Below are positions 56,026 to 64,000 of a stretch of DNA of 64,000 nt, one piece after another (positions within the stretch are counted from its first letter, which is position 1; every line of letters begins with the position of its first letter). The notes beneath the pieces were generated by a model. The model had not been told where the DNA came from and did not search any database. It saw nothing but the letters and a program-made list of their open reading frames with translations. The translations under genes were made by a program, and so were the position numbers. This DNA is from Deltaproteobacteria bacterium (GTDB lineage: Bacteria > Desulfobacterota > Desulfomonilia > UBA1062): contig JAHDOV010000015.1 in the NCBI GenBank assembly GCA_018434685.1, positions 142,215 through 206,214 of the forward strand, written 5' to 3'.

Positions 56026-57963
56026 ATGCTTATGATTTATAGAACGCCGACGCTCCCGAGGATAACTAAAGTTGAGTTGGTTGGTTATCAACCCCTGTTT
56101 AATGAAACTATACCTATCGAAATAAGTTATAACAGTTTTCTTATTCTAGGCGGTAATGGATTAGGAAAGACAACCATTCTACAGTCAATTATCTATTGTA
56201 TTGCTGGCGAACCTGATCTTGAAATCGAGCCTACAAAGGGTAAGCGATGGGGATATAGATACTTCCATGGGCGAATAGCTAAACCAGAAAATGCATATGT
56301 AGAGGTTGAGTTTCGTCTTAACGACCATGAAATCAGATTAAAGAGAGGATTCAAAAGTAATAGATTGTTAGCTTTCACACTAAATAACGACGTAACTTTT
56401 GCACATCCCAATGCAGAAAAAAACTTCGAGCTTTTTTTGAAAGAAACTGTCGGCTATCGTGCAATGTGCGACTTTCGCTTAATCGTGCATAAGCTATGCT
56501 ATTTACCTGAAGACCGCCCTAACCTGGTATGGGACTCTGAAACGCAGATTCGCCTTCTTATGCTACTCTTCAGCGACATTATTGATGAGGCAGAATTTAG
56601 AAACAAGAGAAAATCATTGAAAAATCTCGACAGCGAGATACGTCACTTACACGTTGATATTAATAAAATAAAGGACGAGTTGAGCACAAGAGAAGAGAAA
56701 GATGCGGACAGAACTGACATAAAAGGTATTATAATAGAAGATACCGCTGAAAAAAACGGAATTAAAACCTTAGAAGACATAAAATATCAGACAATTGAAC
56801 AATTAAATATTATTGCCAACAAGAAAGTACCTCTTCAAGAATCGGCAAGACGCATTAAAAAAAGATTGTCGGTTCTGACAAGTCAAATCGAAGATTTACA
56901 AAACCAGCTATTCATGAGCGAAGAAAAAATTATCATTGAACAGCTCATTCAATTTGAATCAAGAGAAGTCGAACTTGCCATTCATAAGCTAATACATCGG
57001 CGAATTTGTCCGGCATGCGGTACAAAAGCAGAAGGATTCGGGCAAGCCGCTCAAGAGTTATTGAAAAAAAATCGATGTCCATTATGCGGTGTTGAACATA
57101 TTTATTCAAATATGACAAACTTTCCATTGCTTGATGCGCAGCTTTCCGAGAAGATTCGTGAAAAGCTTTCTCTTGAACAGGAATTTATGGAGACTGAGAA
57201 AAAGTTAGATCTATTAATTAATCAAGAGCAAGACTTGCAGTTCCAATACGATAATATAAAAGTGGAACAGCCCATAGTAATCCCAGATGATACAACAGAA
57301 CCTGAAGAACAAGAAAATCTAAACACAAAGCTAAAACAAAAGGAACGAGAATATCAAAACAAACAAAGAAGCTTTGAAATCCTGAGAGCTGAACTGGAAA
57401 AGAAATATGATGAATTTATTTTAATATCAAACGAGCGAATAACCAGATTGGGCGAGTTATATAAAAATTATGCCTCCTCCTTTTTAGGAATACCTTGTGA
57501 ACTTGATACGAAAGAGGCAGACATCCAATTTTTAAGTCTCAATCTATATGTACCAAAATTTGATGATCAGTTGCGTCCTGATCCGGACTCCTGTTCTGAA
57601 GCTCAGCGATTCTTTTTAGACATTGCCTTCAGAATGGCAATGATTGATTTATCAAAGGAGTTGAGTCAATCTGACGGTTCGTTTATCTGCGAAACACCAG
57701 AGAGTGCTCTTGATATAACATATGTTGATAATGTTGCAAGCATGTTCAAGATGTTTTCCAAAGAAGGTCACTCTCTGATTACCACAGGGAACTTACAACC
57801 TGGTGGCTTAGCGGGGCCGATACTAGCAGATGAGTCAAAAGAAGTTAGGCGGCAAAGTATCTTAAATTTGGTACAATACGGAAGATTGTCAACCGTGCAA
57901 AAAAATAACATTGAAGACCTTCGTAAAGAGTTCGAAAATATCCTTAACTATAAGAAACGATGA
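56026..57963 (+). CDS. SMC/Rad50-like coiled-coil ATPase with zinc ribbon
   Basis: 645 residues, AT-rich gene. Walker A GGNGLGKTT at 42-50; coiled coils at about 190-320 and 370-470; a four-Cys zinc site in the coiled-coil apex, CPAC (328-331) and CPLC (351-354); ABC signature-like SEAQRFFLDIAFRMA near 524; Walker B SFICETPES near 553. Resembles the ABC ATPases of ABC-three-component and Lamassu (LmuB) systems more than genuine SbcC, which is longer and has one CXXC hook. It probably senses or clamps DNA. First gene of a tight four-gene operon, overlapping the next. Confidence 0.88.
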   Translation: MLMIYRTPTLPRITKVELVGYQPLFNETIPIEISYNSFLILGGNGLGKTTILQSIIYCIAGEPDLEIEPTKGKRWGYRYFHGRIAKPENAYVEVEFRLNDHEIRLKRGFKSNRLLAFTLNNDVTFAHPNAEKNFELFLKETVGYRAMCDFRLIVHKLCYLPEDRPNLVWDSETQIRLLMLLFSDIIDEAEFRNKRKSLKNLDSEIRHLHVDINKIKDELSTREEKDADRTDIKGIIIEDTAEKNGIKTLEDIKYQTIEQLNIIANKKVPLQESARRIKKRLSVLTSQIEDLQNQLFMSEEKIIIEQLIQFESREVELAIHKLIHRRICPACGTKAEGFGQAAQELLKKNRCPLCGVEHIYSNMTNFPLLDAQLSEKIREKLSLEQEFMETEKKLDLLINQEQDLQFQYDNIKVEQPIVIPDDTTEPEEQENLNTKLKQKEREYQNKQRSFEILRAELEKKYDEFILISNERITRLGELYKNYASSFLGIPCELDTKEADIQFLSLNLYVPKFDDQLRPDPDSCSEAQRFFLDIAFRMAMIDLSKELSQSDGSFICETPESALDITYVDNVASMFKMFSKEGHSLITTGNLQPGGLAGPILADESKEVRRQSILNLVQYGRLSTVQKNNIEDLRKEFENILNYKKR

Positions 57964-58613
57964 TGTCAAAAACTGGATACAGATACAAGGATGTTCTCCT
58001 TGCACTATCGACTGCAGATAAGCACGGGCAGCAATTGGGCAGGCTACAATTACAAAAGTTTGTCTATTTAGCTGACACATTATCTCTGCTTTGGGAACTA
58101 GCCAGCCCTAAAAGCTATGAGACATATAAACAAGGCCCATACGATCCAAATGTCCAAAACGCAGCTGATGTTCTTGCTTTCAGAGGGGCTGTGAATATTG
58201 TGGAAAGCAATTTGGATGATGGGGGCAATATACTTTCAACCAAGTATCAAATTTCTAAAATTGGCTCACAGATTCTAGCAAATATTCTCGAAGAAGAGGT
58301 AATTGCAAGAAAGTATGAACTATACCAAACAATAGGCAGACACATTAATCAGAGGGGCTGGTACAAACTTAAAGAGTTAGTTTATTCAGAAGCTACGTAC
58401 TTGACTATGAAAGCTCAGGGATGGGGCAGTCCGCTGGAGACTGATAGCTTGCTCACAAATGATAGTCTTCAGATATTGTTGGGTTTCAACTTTTTATTAA
58501 AAGATAAATCTGCCACATTAAGTAAAACAAACTTGGTTGCTATTTTCTTCCAAGTCTTGGACAATTATCAATCAGCTAAAACAATCCAAGAGAGAGGTGG
58601 AAATGTTTCGTAA
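57963..58613 (+). CDS. Middle component, SocA/Panacea (DUF4065)-like small protein
   Basis: 216 residues. LQLQKFVYLADTLSLLWELA and ETYKQGPYDPNVQNAADVL recall the LQKLLY...YGPVxP pattern of the Panacea/SocA domain found in antitoxins and prophage proteins. The rest is a helical, wHTH-like region with no enzyme motif. Its ATG overlaps the ATPase stop codon, and its own stop overlaps the next start, so the three are translated together. In ABC-three-component systems a small middle protein occupies the same place. Assignment of fold is tentative. Confidence 0.65.
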   Translation: MSKTGYRYKDVLLALSTADKHGQQLGRLQLQKFVYLADTLSLLWELASPKSYETYKQGPYDPNVQNAADVLAFRGAVNIVESNLDDGGNILSTKYQISKIGSQILANILEEEVIARKYELYQTIGRHINQRGWYKLKELVYSEATYLTMKAQGWGSPLETDSLLTNDSLQILLGFNFLLKDKSATLSKTNLVAIFFQVLDNYQSAKTIQERGGNVS

Positions 58614-59646
58614 AAGTCCACAAATAAATGCTGCTATAAGTGCTGTTTGTAGAGATGCAGCAACAAAAGTCGTGTTGGAATTACCGGAATTAGAGCATGA
58701 TCTTGTTTCGCCCTGCCTTGAAAGAGTGCATGATTTTCTTCGAAATAATCAGCGTGATTTAGGTGCTATGGAATGTATATTTAAGCTTGATTTTTCAGGC
58801 GCGGATATTGCCCAAGAAGATCTAACCGTCTCATCATTGTGTCAAAACCTTGGTACAGGAGCAAACATTATTATTATAGATGAAAACCTAAAGATTAAAG
58901 GTTTAGATTCTATACCAAGCACTGCTCTATCAGAACTTTCACCATATTCAAAATCTCAGGCATGTTGTATCATTCACGTGTTCAGCGGTGTCGAAATGGT
59001 AATCTATGCCAATGGACTGATAAAAAGTGAATTGAATGCCTTACATCTTTATCGTGGTCCCGTTACGCATAAGAAAACAGCGAGGCACGGAAATGACTAT
59101 ATACTATCTATTCTTGAACACTATCAAAACCGCATTCGTTATCCCGGAATTTCTTCAGATCACTGGGGAAATAGGCGAAATAGAATACTGAGAAACTCTC
59201 CTAAAAAGACAGAAAAGATTTTTCATGATAACTTATGGAATTGGCTTGAAGAGAACTTAGACTATGCAGTTGTTTCTGGGAATGTCGGCAAGGTTACCGG
59301 GGACGAGACTGACATAGAAATAAGTATCCATGGCGAACCTCGGTTTTATATTATCGAGGTCAAATGGTTAGGCACTAATGGTCACTCCGAACATTCAGAG
59401 CCACGATTACGCGATGGCATTACTCAAGTTAAGGAATATTTGGAACGTGACCCTGCAGCATCTGAAGCTTGCCTCGTAGCTTATGACGGTAGAGATATAG
59501 AAAAGTTTGAAGCACTGGGATGCTGTAATTATGAGACAGGACAATGGAAAGAAATACGCACATGTCAAAATGCTGAACTTCCTCCACGAGGCAAGGGGTT
59601 TGTCTTCTATTTAGAAAGTCAATCCGCCTCTGAAAAAAGAATATAA
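58603..59646 (+). CDS. PD-(D/E)XK nuclease-like effector protein
   Basis: 347 residues. A C-terminal nuclease-like motif is visible: Glu204 (KKTEKIFHDNLW), Asp237 (GDETDIEIS), Glu252-Val-Lys254 (YIIEVKWLG) and Gln275 (ITQVKEYL), in the order expected for a restriction-endonuclease-like fold. Residues 1-150 are an unrecognised N-terminal domain. Start at 58603 (GAGAGGTGGAA) overlaps the previous gene by 11 bases. It is the likely DNA-cutting effector of the cassette, cut specificity unknown. Confidence 0.75.
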   Translation: MFRKSPQINAAISAVCRDAATKVVLELPELEHDLVSPCLERVHDFLRNNQRDLGAMECIFKLDFSGADIAQEDLTVSSLCQNLGTGANIIIIDENLKIKGLDSIPSTALSELSPYSKSQACCIIHVFSGVEMVIYANGLIKSELNALHLYRGPVTHKKTARHGNDYILSILEHYQNRIRYPGISSDHWGNRRNRILRNSPKKTEKIFHDNLWNWLEENLDYAVVSGNVGKVTGDETDIEISIHGEPRFYIIEVKWLGTNGHSEHSEPRLRDGITQVKEYLERDPAASEACLVAYDGRDIEKFEALGCCNYETGQWKEIRTCQNAELPPRGKGFVFYLESQSASEKRI

Positions 59647-59660
59647 TAACGTTATTTTAT

Positions 59661-60938
59661 ATGTATAAATTAATTGATGATAGTCAATATAGGGATCAAG
59701 ATTTTTTTAACTTCGACTCAACCTCCCAATTGCCGAGGCACAGATGGTATTATCTCAAAGAAGGTTTTTCCACATCGCTCGTTAACGAGGCGATTTACCA
59801 AAATCTAAAGAAGCAAAATCAAGAGCTTAATATATTGGAGCCATTTTGCGGAACGGGGACAACTCCTTTAACAGCTGCGCTTAATGGTCATTATTGTCTA
59901 TCTATTGAGGTTAATCCTTTTATAGCATTTACAGCACAAGTCAAGACAGTCACGGGAAAGTGGCATAAAAAACAATTTAAAAGAAATCTTAACAAAGTAA
60001 TCGTAAATAGCGCCGACGGTTCATATTCGGACTTGGAGGGTTTCTCTACTTTCACAGAAAGAGAAGGTCTGTCAAAATGGCTATTTAACAAAAGTGTGTT
60101 GAGGCGGTTTTCATCCCTAGTGAGCGCGATTGAACAATATGGCGGTACTTATAAGGACGCTTTTAAACTTGCCGCAATTGTTGCAGCTTACAGTTGCTGT
60201 AACGCAAAGCGTGATGGTAAGGCCCTTCGTTATAAATCTTATTGGCAAGAACGACGTTATACGTGTGAAGATTTAATTGAACAGTTTCGCTACCATGCTC
60301 TTAATATGCTGCAAGATGTAGTGACTCATCCAATCAGCCACAAATACAATTCAGCAATAATGGTGGGTGACTCCCGAGAAGAATTATCTACTCTGACAGA
60401 TGATAGTTTTGATCTAGTAGTAACTTCTCCTCCTTATTTAAATTCTTTTGACTATTCAGATATTTATCGTCCAGAATTATTTCTCGGAGACTATATTAAA
60501 AACAATATTGAACTGAAGCAATTACGATTAAAAACCCTGAGGTCACATGTACAGGTTAAGTGGCCTGAGGAAGTATCCTTTGAATCCAGTTTGTTGTCCC
60601 CTATCGTTGATCAACTGAATTGTAATGAAGGCTTGTGGAATAATAGAATCCCTGTGATGATAAATGCATACTTCGACGATATGTGGAAAATTTTTAAAAC
60701 CATGAAACCTAAGATGCGCACAGGTGGAGAAATTTGGCTGGTAGTTAGTACTTCTTGTTATGGAGGTGTGCACATACCTGTTGACTTAATAATAGCTGAT
60801 GCGGCAAATCAAGCCGGCTTTTCCTTGAAAGGAGTACATTGCCTTCGACATTTAAGAGCTGCTGGTCAGCAGTGGAAGCACTTTGATACTAAAGCACCAC
60901 CATTAAGAGAGTCACTGATTATTATGAGCAACGAATAG
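59661..60938 (+). CDS. DNA methyltransferase, TSPPY type
   Basis: 425 residues. SAM motif I EPFCGTGTTPL (60-70) with ECVN-like IEVNPF following; catalytic motif IV VTSPPYLNSFDYSD (254-267). The I-before-IV order with about 185 residues between them fits an amino (N4-cytosine or N6-adenine) methylase. Probably modifies host DNA to protect it from the nuclease encoded 14 bases upstream. The weak ribosome site suggests translational coupling. AT-rich like its neighbours. Confidence 0.88.
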   Translation: MYKLIDDSQYRDQDFFNFDSTSQLPRHRWYYLKEGFSTSLVNEAIYQNLKKQNQELNILEPFCGTGTTPLTAALNGHYCLSIEVNPFIAFTAQVKTVTGKWHKKQFKRNLNKVIVNSADGSYSDLEGFSTFTEREGLSKWLFNKSVLRRFSSLVSAIEQYGGTYKDAFKLAAIVAAYSCCNAKRDGKALRYKSYWQERRYTCEDLIEQFRYHALNMLQDVVTHPISHKYNSAIMVGDSREELSTLTDDSFDLVVTSPPYLNSFDYSDIYRPELFLGDYIKNNIELKQLRLKTLRSHVQVKWPEEVSFESSLLSPIVDQLNCNEGLWNNRIPVMINAYFDDMWKIFKTMKPKMRTGGEIWLVVSTSCYGGVHIPVDLIIADAANQAGFSLKGVHCLRHLRAAGQQWKHFDTKAPPLRESLIIMSNE

Positions 60939-60950
60939 GCTAAGAAAAAA

Positions 60951-60974
60951 GGGGGCTTGGGGGGTCAGGTCTTG
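60951..60974 (+). repeat. REP-like repeat copy C
   Basis: GGGGTCAGGTCTTG preceded by a G-run; shared with copies at 61334 and 63723. Marks the downstream edge of the AT-rich cassette. Confidence 0.6.
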
Positions 60975-61333
60975 ACGGGCTGTTGCTCGAATAGCTGTTT
61001 GAGGAATCTTTATTCTGTGAACGGATTAAGCCAACATTTCTGAATAACTGACATCAACACATCTCCCAGGTAACTTACAATTGCGCAAGGAAGATGAAAT
61101 ACGGCAACAAAGAGAGTTTATTCTACCTGCTGAAGCCTTTATTGGCCTTCGATGAGGCTTAGCATCATTATTTTTCAAAGGTTTTTGCTTAATAAGGATG
61201 GAGATATTCTGAATGGCAGCAATAAGGAAGTCCTGGATCTCCATGCGCCACAACCTGCGCCATCGTGCACGTTTATATCCATACCGGGTAGACCATGCAA
61301 AGGATCTCTCGGAGAGATCCTGCCGTTTTCTTA
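60975..61333 (-). pseudogene. Transposase C-terminal remnant (IS1182/IS5-like) with flanks
   Basis: On the minus strand at about 61322-61170 the frame reads DLSERSFAWSTRYGYKRARW then RMEIQDFLIAAIQNISILIK, matching the end of IS1182-type DDE transposases (ERSFA...YGL-RAR...Q-Q-LL-A--QN). The rest of the transposase is gone and a REP-like repeat abuts it, so this is a relic of an insertion sequence at the cassette border. The remaining part (60975-61150) shows nothing. Confidence 0.7.
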
Positions 61334-61412
61334 GGGGCTCGGGGGTCAGGTCTTGCATTATAACATTTTGGGAAAAAACAGGGGACGTCCATGAAATATT
61401 GACATTTGATGG
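61334..61412 (+). repeat. REP-like repeat copy A with hairpin tail
   Basis: GGGGTCAGGTCTTGCATTAT and following TAACATTTTGG equal copy B at 63723; then a GTCCATGAAATATTGAC imperfect hairpin also present near 63832. Confidence 0.75.
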
Positions 61413-61450
61413 CTGATTTAGAGTTAATCTGAATTTCAAGACAGGACAAT

Positions 61451-62284
61451 ATGTTATCCACTTATTTACAAACCAATTCGACCAGAATTCGTCAAAGAAT
61501 AGAGACTACGGATCTGCAGTGGAACGCGTTCCTGAAAAGGCTGGGAAAACAAGAAGAACAGAAACACCAGGATTATCATGATGAGCAGGCCTGGACATTC
61601 CTGGCAATGTCCTGGTACTCAGGTGGCGGCATTGATCGAATTAAGAGACTGGCGGAAATCCTTACATGCTATGACAACCTTGTTGTCGGCGATGATGACA
61701 AGATATGGCTGGAGGCCCTTCCCCTTCCCCCTCGAATAAAAGAGGGAAATACAAATCTGGACCTGGCGATGGGGAGAATCGGAAAAAGGATATTGGGAAA
61801 AGATGATCCCCATTCAGCAAACAACGGCAACGGGATACAATATTCAGGCGAAAAAGGGTTTGTGTGCTTCTGTGAAATGAAATGGTATTCCGATATCGAC
61901 AAGAAGGTAACCCATGACAGACACAGGAACCAGTTGGTCCGGGTAATCGAAAATGCATTGGCCTTCCGCAACAGTGACAACGAATTCCCTGACCAGCTGT
62001 ATGTGACACTCGTCACTCCCAATATATTTAAAGACAGGAACCCAATGTCACGATTCTATGCCTATAAATTCCAGGAATATAAAAAAGACAAGGATGCCAT
62101 GATCAGGGAGATCAATGCATGCAATCTCATGAAGAGGCACGCAGACAAAGATGACCTGATAAACAGGCTGGATATATTGACTCTCAACTGGGTAACATAT
62201 GAAGACCTGCTGCTCCACATCGAAGATGATGAACTGGGTGGAATGATCATGAAATTCTATCAGGGTTACTGTGGGTACAGGTAA
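61451..62284 (+). CDS. Hypothetical protein with possible PD-(D/E)XK nuclease motif
   Basis: 277 residues, no named family recognised. LDLAMGRIGKRI (Asp104) and FCEMKWYSD (Glu142-x-Lys144), with intervening ISY-type strands, form an Asp...ExK pattern as in restriction-endonuclease folds. The AT-rich to intermediate codon use differs from the host genes. Downstream of an IS relic and preceded by AGGACAAT. A fragment (98 of 100 bases equal) of this gene recurs at 63901-64000, so it or its flanks have moved recently. Possible restriction or defence nuclease; not demonstrated. Confidence 0.65.
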   Translation: MLSTYLQTNSTRIRQRIETTDLQWNAFLKRLGKQEEQKHQDYHDEQAWTFLAMSWYSGGGIDRIKRLAEILTCYDNLVVGDDDKIWLEALPLPPRIKEGNTNLDLAMGRIGKRILGKDDPHSANNGNGIQYSGEKGFVCFCEMKWYSDIDKKVTHDRHRNQLVRVIENALAFRNSDNEFPDQLYVTLVTPNIFKDRNPMSRFYAYKFQEYKKDKDAMIREINACNLMKRHADKDDLINRLDILTLNWVTYEDLLLHIEDDELGGMIMKFYQGYCGYR

Positions 62285-62335
62285 AGTAAGGTTGCTGTCA
62301 AAAAGGAGATCCCATTATTTGTCACCGCGGTGAAG

Positions 62336-62438
62336 AGGGTGTCAGATATGCACCCGGTTTAGCATTCAGATGAGTAAGGACAAACAGCTAGAGCAGACTG
62401 TAAACGAAGCAATGTCACGTTTCGAGACCTGACACCCT
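62336..62438. mobile_element. MITE-like 103-bp element with terminal inverted repeats
   Basis: AGGGTGTCAG (62336) and CTGACACCCT (62429) are perfect 10-bp inverted ends; the interior encodes nothing. The GGTGTCAGGTC-like ends recall the REP copies nearby. No target duplication verified. Confidence 0.45.
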
Positions 62439-62451
62439 TCCTACAACCTCC

Positions 62452-62766
62452 TTACTGGCGGTACTGGAGCTGGGTTTCCTTCTCTATAGAGACATATGGC
62501 CGAATCTGTTCCAGGACTGCATCGTCGATACCCTTTACCTTCTTCAGTTCGTCAATTGTGGTAAACGGACCATTCGATTCCCTGAATTTGATGATGTTCA
62601 GTGCAGTTTCCATATCCACCCCAGGCAACAACTCGAGGGTTGCCTCCATGGCAGAATTAATATTTACCTGCCCTTCCCATTCCCACTCTTGAGCCCCGTA
62701 CAAACCCCCTGTCAGGAAGCATGCGATCACTATGCACCCAAGAATCCCGAGTATTTTTGTTTTCAT
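62452..62766 (-). CDS. Secreted ComEA-like helix-hairpin-helix DNA-binding protein
   Basis: 104 residues. Signal-like helix ILGILGCIVIACFLTGG, then HhH repeats VNINSAMEATLELLPGVDME and FTTIDELKKVKGIDDAVLEQ, the ComEA pattern for double-stranded DNA binding in competence. GGAGGG precedes ATG 62766. The codon use is host-like. Likely periplasmic, perhaps part of DNA uptake; no other competence gene is visible. Confidence 0.85.
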   Translation of the reverse strand: MKTKILGILGCIVIACFLTGGLYGAQEWEWEGQVNINSAMEATLELLPGVDMETALNIIKFRESNGPFTTIDELKKVKGIDDAVLEQIRPYVSIEKETQLQYRQ

Positions 62767-63457
62767 AACGTTACCCTCCATTGCCTCAGAAAGTTGTATC
62801 GGATCTTGTCATTTTTTGGGTTTTGGTATTCCACCCTCTCGTGTTTCTGTACATCCCAGGATGATACCTTCATCGGGTAGAACTGTCTTATGCAACAACG
62901 TGTCCCATCATACCGACTCAAGATCGAATCCCTCTCTGATGTTGACCACCCCCTTCCTATTTCTTTTGCATGGCAGCACACGCTTCACAGAATGCATTAC
63001 ATATGGTGTCCCGGTATGGCGAAAGCTAAAATTACCGCATAGAATACTACAGGGGATTACATTCCTGAAAAATAAATAATATCTATATAATAACCATGAC
63101 CGTCATGGAGTCAATAGCTTAATCGACAGGGACGGCAGCTGAAGATGGGCTCGGGGTCTTGATTCGAGAAGTTCTAATGCACGAGGAATCCTGGGCACAT
63201 CCAGACAAATACTAGTGTCTTTTCTCTGCGATCCCAGCGCCTTCCGCGGTGAATAACATTTCTTTGTTTTTCCCCTTCTGCCTGGGATTGTGTGCTGACT
63301 GGCTCTGACCTTCTGCCTGTGTTCACGGGAGGCTTTCACAACCTCTCTTCTATCATGCCACCTCGAACACGTGTGACCCTGAACCTCTCTTCAATCATTT
63401 TTCCCCAGGGTGCCTTTCCGCTCTCATCTCCCTGCGATGTTCCTGAATGGAGAGCTA
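62767..63457. repeat. Gene-poor region with mosaic repeat boxes
   Basis: No intact gene in about 690 bases. 63215-63310 carries CCCAGCGCC, ACCGCGGTGAATA and CTTCTGCCTGGGATTGTGTG boxes seen at 46190-46260 and 55600-55620. A CCATGACCGTCATGG palindrome lies at 63096. The rest shows nothing recognised. Confidence 0.5.
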
Positions 63458-63720
63458 TTATTTTTTCAGGACAAAAGAGTCGTACAGCACTCCTCTCACA
63501 TCATAGCACTCATAGAGCAGTCGATTATCCTCGATGCTGATGACCTGAAACAGTTGCCGGTCTGTTCCGCTCTTATCCATGATTTCCTGATGCCGGCTAC
63601 TCAGGGGATAGGATTTCGGGCCGCTGACCGAGATAACATAGACCGTCCCCTCTTCAGTATCAGCCACCCGGCTTCCGTTCTTGAGCTTGGCGCTGCGGCT
63701 GTAGGTATGGTCATGGCCCT
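63458..63720 (-). pseudogene. C-terminal fragment of a metallophosphoesterase
   Basis: The minus-strand frame from 63718 reads GHDHTYSRSAKLKNGSRVAD, then GTVYVISVSGPKSY and LFQVISIEDNRLLYECYDV, the end of purple-acid-phosphatase/metallophosphoesterase proteins with the metal-binding GHDH. Everything before it is replaced at about 63721 by REP-like repeat B, so the gene is decapitated. Confidence 0.75.
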
Positions 63721-63722
63721 GC

Positions 63723-63858
63723 AGGGGGGCTTGAGGGTCAGGTCTTGCATTATAACATTTTGGTAAAGACTGGAGCAATACGCATCACCCCATCATCAAG
63801 TCAATAAATTCGGAGAAGAAAAACACGGGACGTCCATGAAATATGGACATTTGATTCT
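63723..63858 (+). repeat. REP-like repeat copy B with hairpin
   Basis: GGTCAGGTCTTGCATTATAA run as in copy A; further on a perfect GTCCAT / ATGGAC hairpin with loop GAAAT (63832-63848), flanked by GGGACGTCC. Confidence 0.75.
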
Positions 63859-63900
63859 GATGTTCCATTTATTCCATGAAAACATGGAGATAAAAAGTCA

Positions 63901-64000
63901 GACAGGGACCCCATGTCACGATTCTATGCCTATAAATTCCAGGAATATAAAAAAGACAAGGATGCCATGATCAGGGAGATCAATGCATGCAATCTCATGA
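63901..64000 (+). pseudogene. 5'-truncated copy of the 61451 gene (runs off window)
   Basis: 100 bases equal to 62033-62132 except at two positions (GACAGGGACCCC here, GACAGGAACCCA there). The frame matches MSRFYAYKFQEYKKDKDAMI but an in-frame TGA about 25 bases upstream closes it, so this copy is a broken fragment. Confidence 0.85.

Noticed and set aside
63096..63110. CCATGACCGTCATGG palindrome
   Set aside because: Short, isolated, no flanking gene start; likely chance.

Overview
The window reads as chromosome of a GC-rich anaerobic bacterium, most likely a member of the Desulfobacterota (former Deltaproteobacteria). This is inferred from gene content only: a tungsten-type aldehyde ferredoxin oxidoreductase beside an iron alcohol dehydrogenase, a selenocysteine-containing SelD, a periplasmic flavoprotein paired with a multiheme cytochrome c, and several PAS-rich hybrid kinases. 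No rRNA, tRNA or CRISPR array was seen.

Layout. 1-6.4 kb: ABC-2 exporter (partial), CrtI-like FAD oxidoreductase, DUF2156 acyltransferase, class-I-like HMG-CoA reductase and a SAM methyltransferase, a neighbourhood with an isoprenoid/lipid flavour. 6.6-12.6 kb: alcohol dehydrogenase remnant, C69 peptidase, then an operon of aldehyde ferredoxin oxidoreductase, SCP2, iron alcohol dehydrogenase and SCP2. 12.6-16 kb: polar amino-acid ABC importer whose permease carries an N-terminal TPR-like periplasmic segment, plus a GDSL hydrolase. 16.4-20 kb: selenium locus (YedE-type transporter, TusA-like protein, SelD with an in-frame UGA, LysR regulator). 20.1-24.7 kb: Ldh-type dehydrogenase, YhcC-like radical SAM protein, tRNA-dihydrouridine synthase, TIKI-like secreted protein, small alpha/beta hydrolase. 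24.7-37.8 kb: chemosensory operon (receptor, CheW, soluble receptor-like protein, STAS, CheY, CheA) without CheR or CheB, led by a hybrid kinase and a sigma-54 response regulator. 38-46 kb: DMT exporter, EttA, secreted protein with a long leader, Fe(3+)-type ABC importer. 46-55.4 kb: DUF364 protein, Tat flavoprotein and hexaheme cytochrome, secreted sCache protein, orphan hybrid kinase, unknown ORF. Between these genes lie mosaic intergenic repeats.

From about 55.75 kb base composition shifts sharply to AT-rich and a tight four-gene cassette appears: a zinc-ribbon SMC/Rad50-like ATPase, a small SocA/Panacea-like middle protein, a PD-(D/E)XK nuclease-like protein and a TSPPY DNA methyltransferase. 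This is the best candidate for a poorly described defence or restriction system, related in outline to ABC-three-component/Lamassu systems but carrying its own methylase. After it comes a graveyard of mobile-element debris: a transposase tail, REP-like repeats, a MITE-like element, a second ExK nuclease-like gene with a partial duplicate running off the window end, a ComEA-like gene and a decapitated metallophosphoesterase.

Other items worth attention: two copies of an intergenic element whose hairpin loop is conserved while the stem arms differ but stay complementary; tandem MshEN-like motifs in CheA; and several strong palindromic operators.
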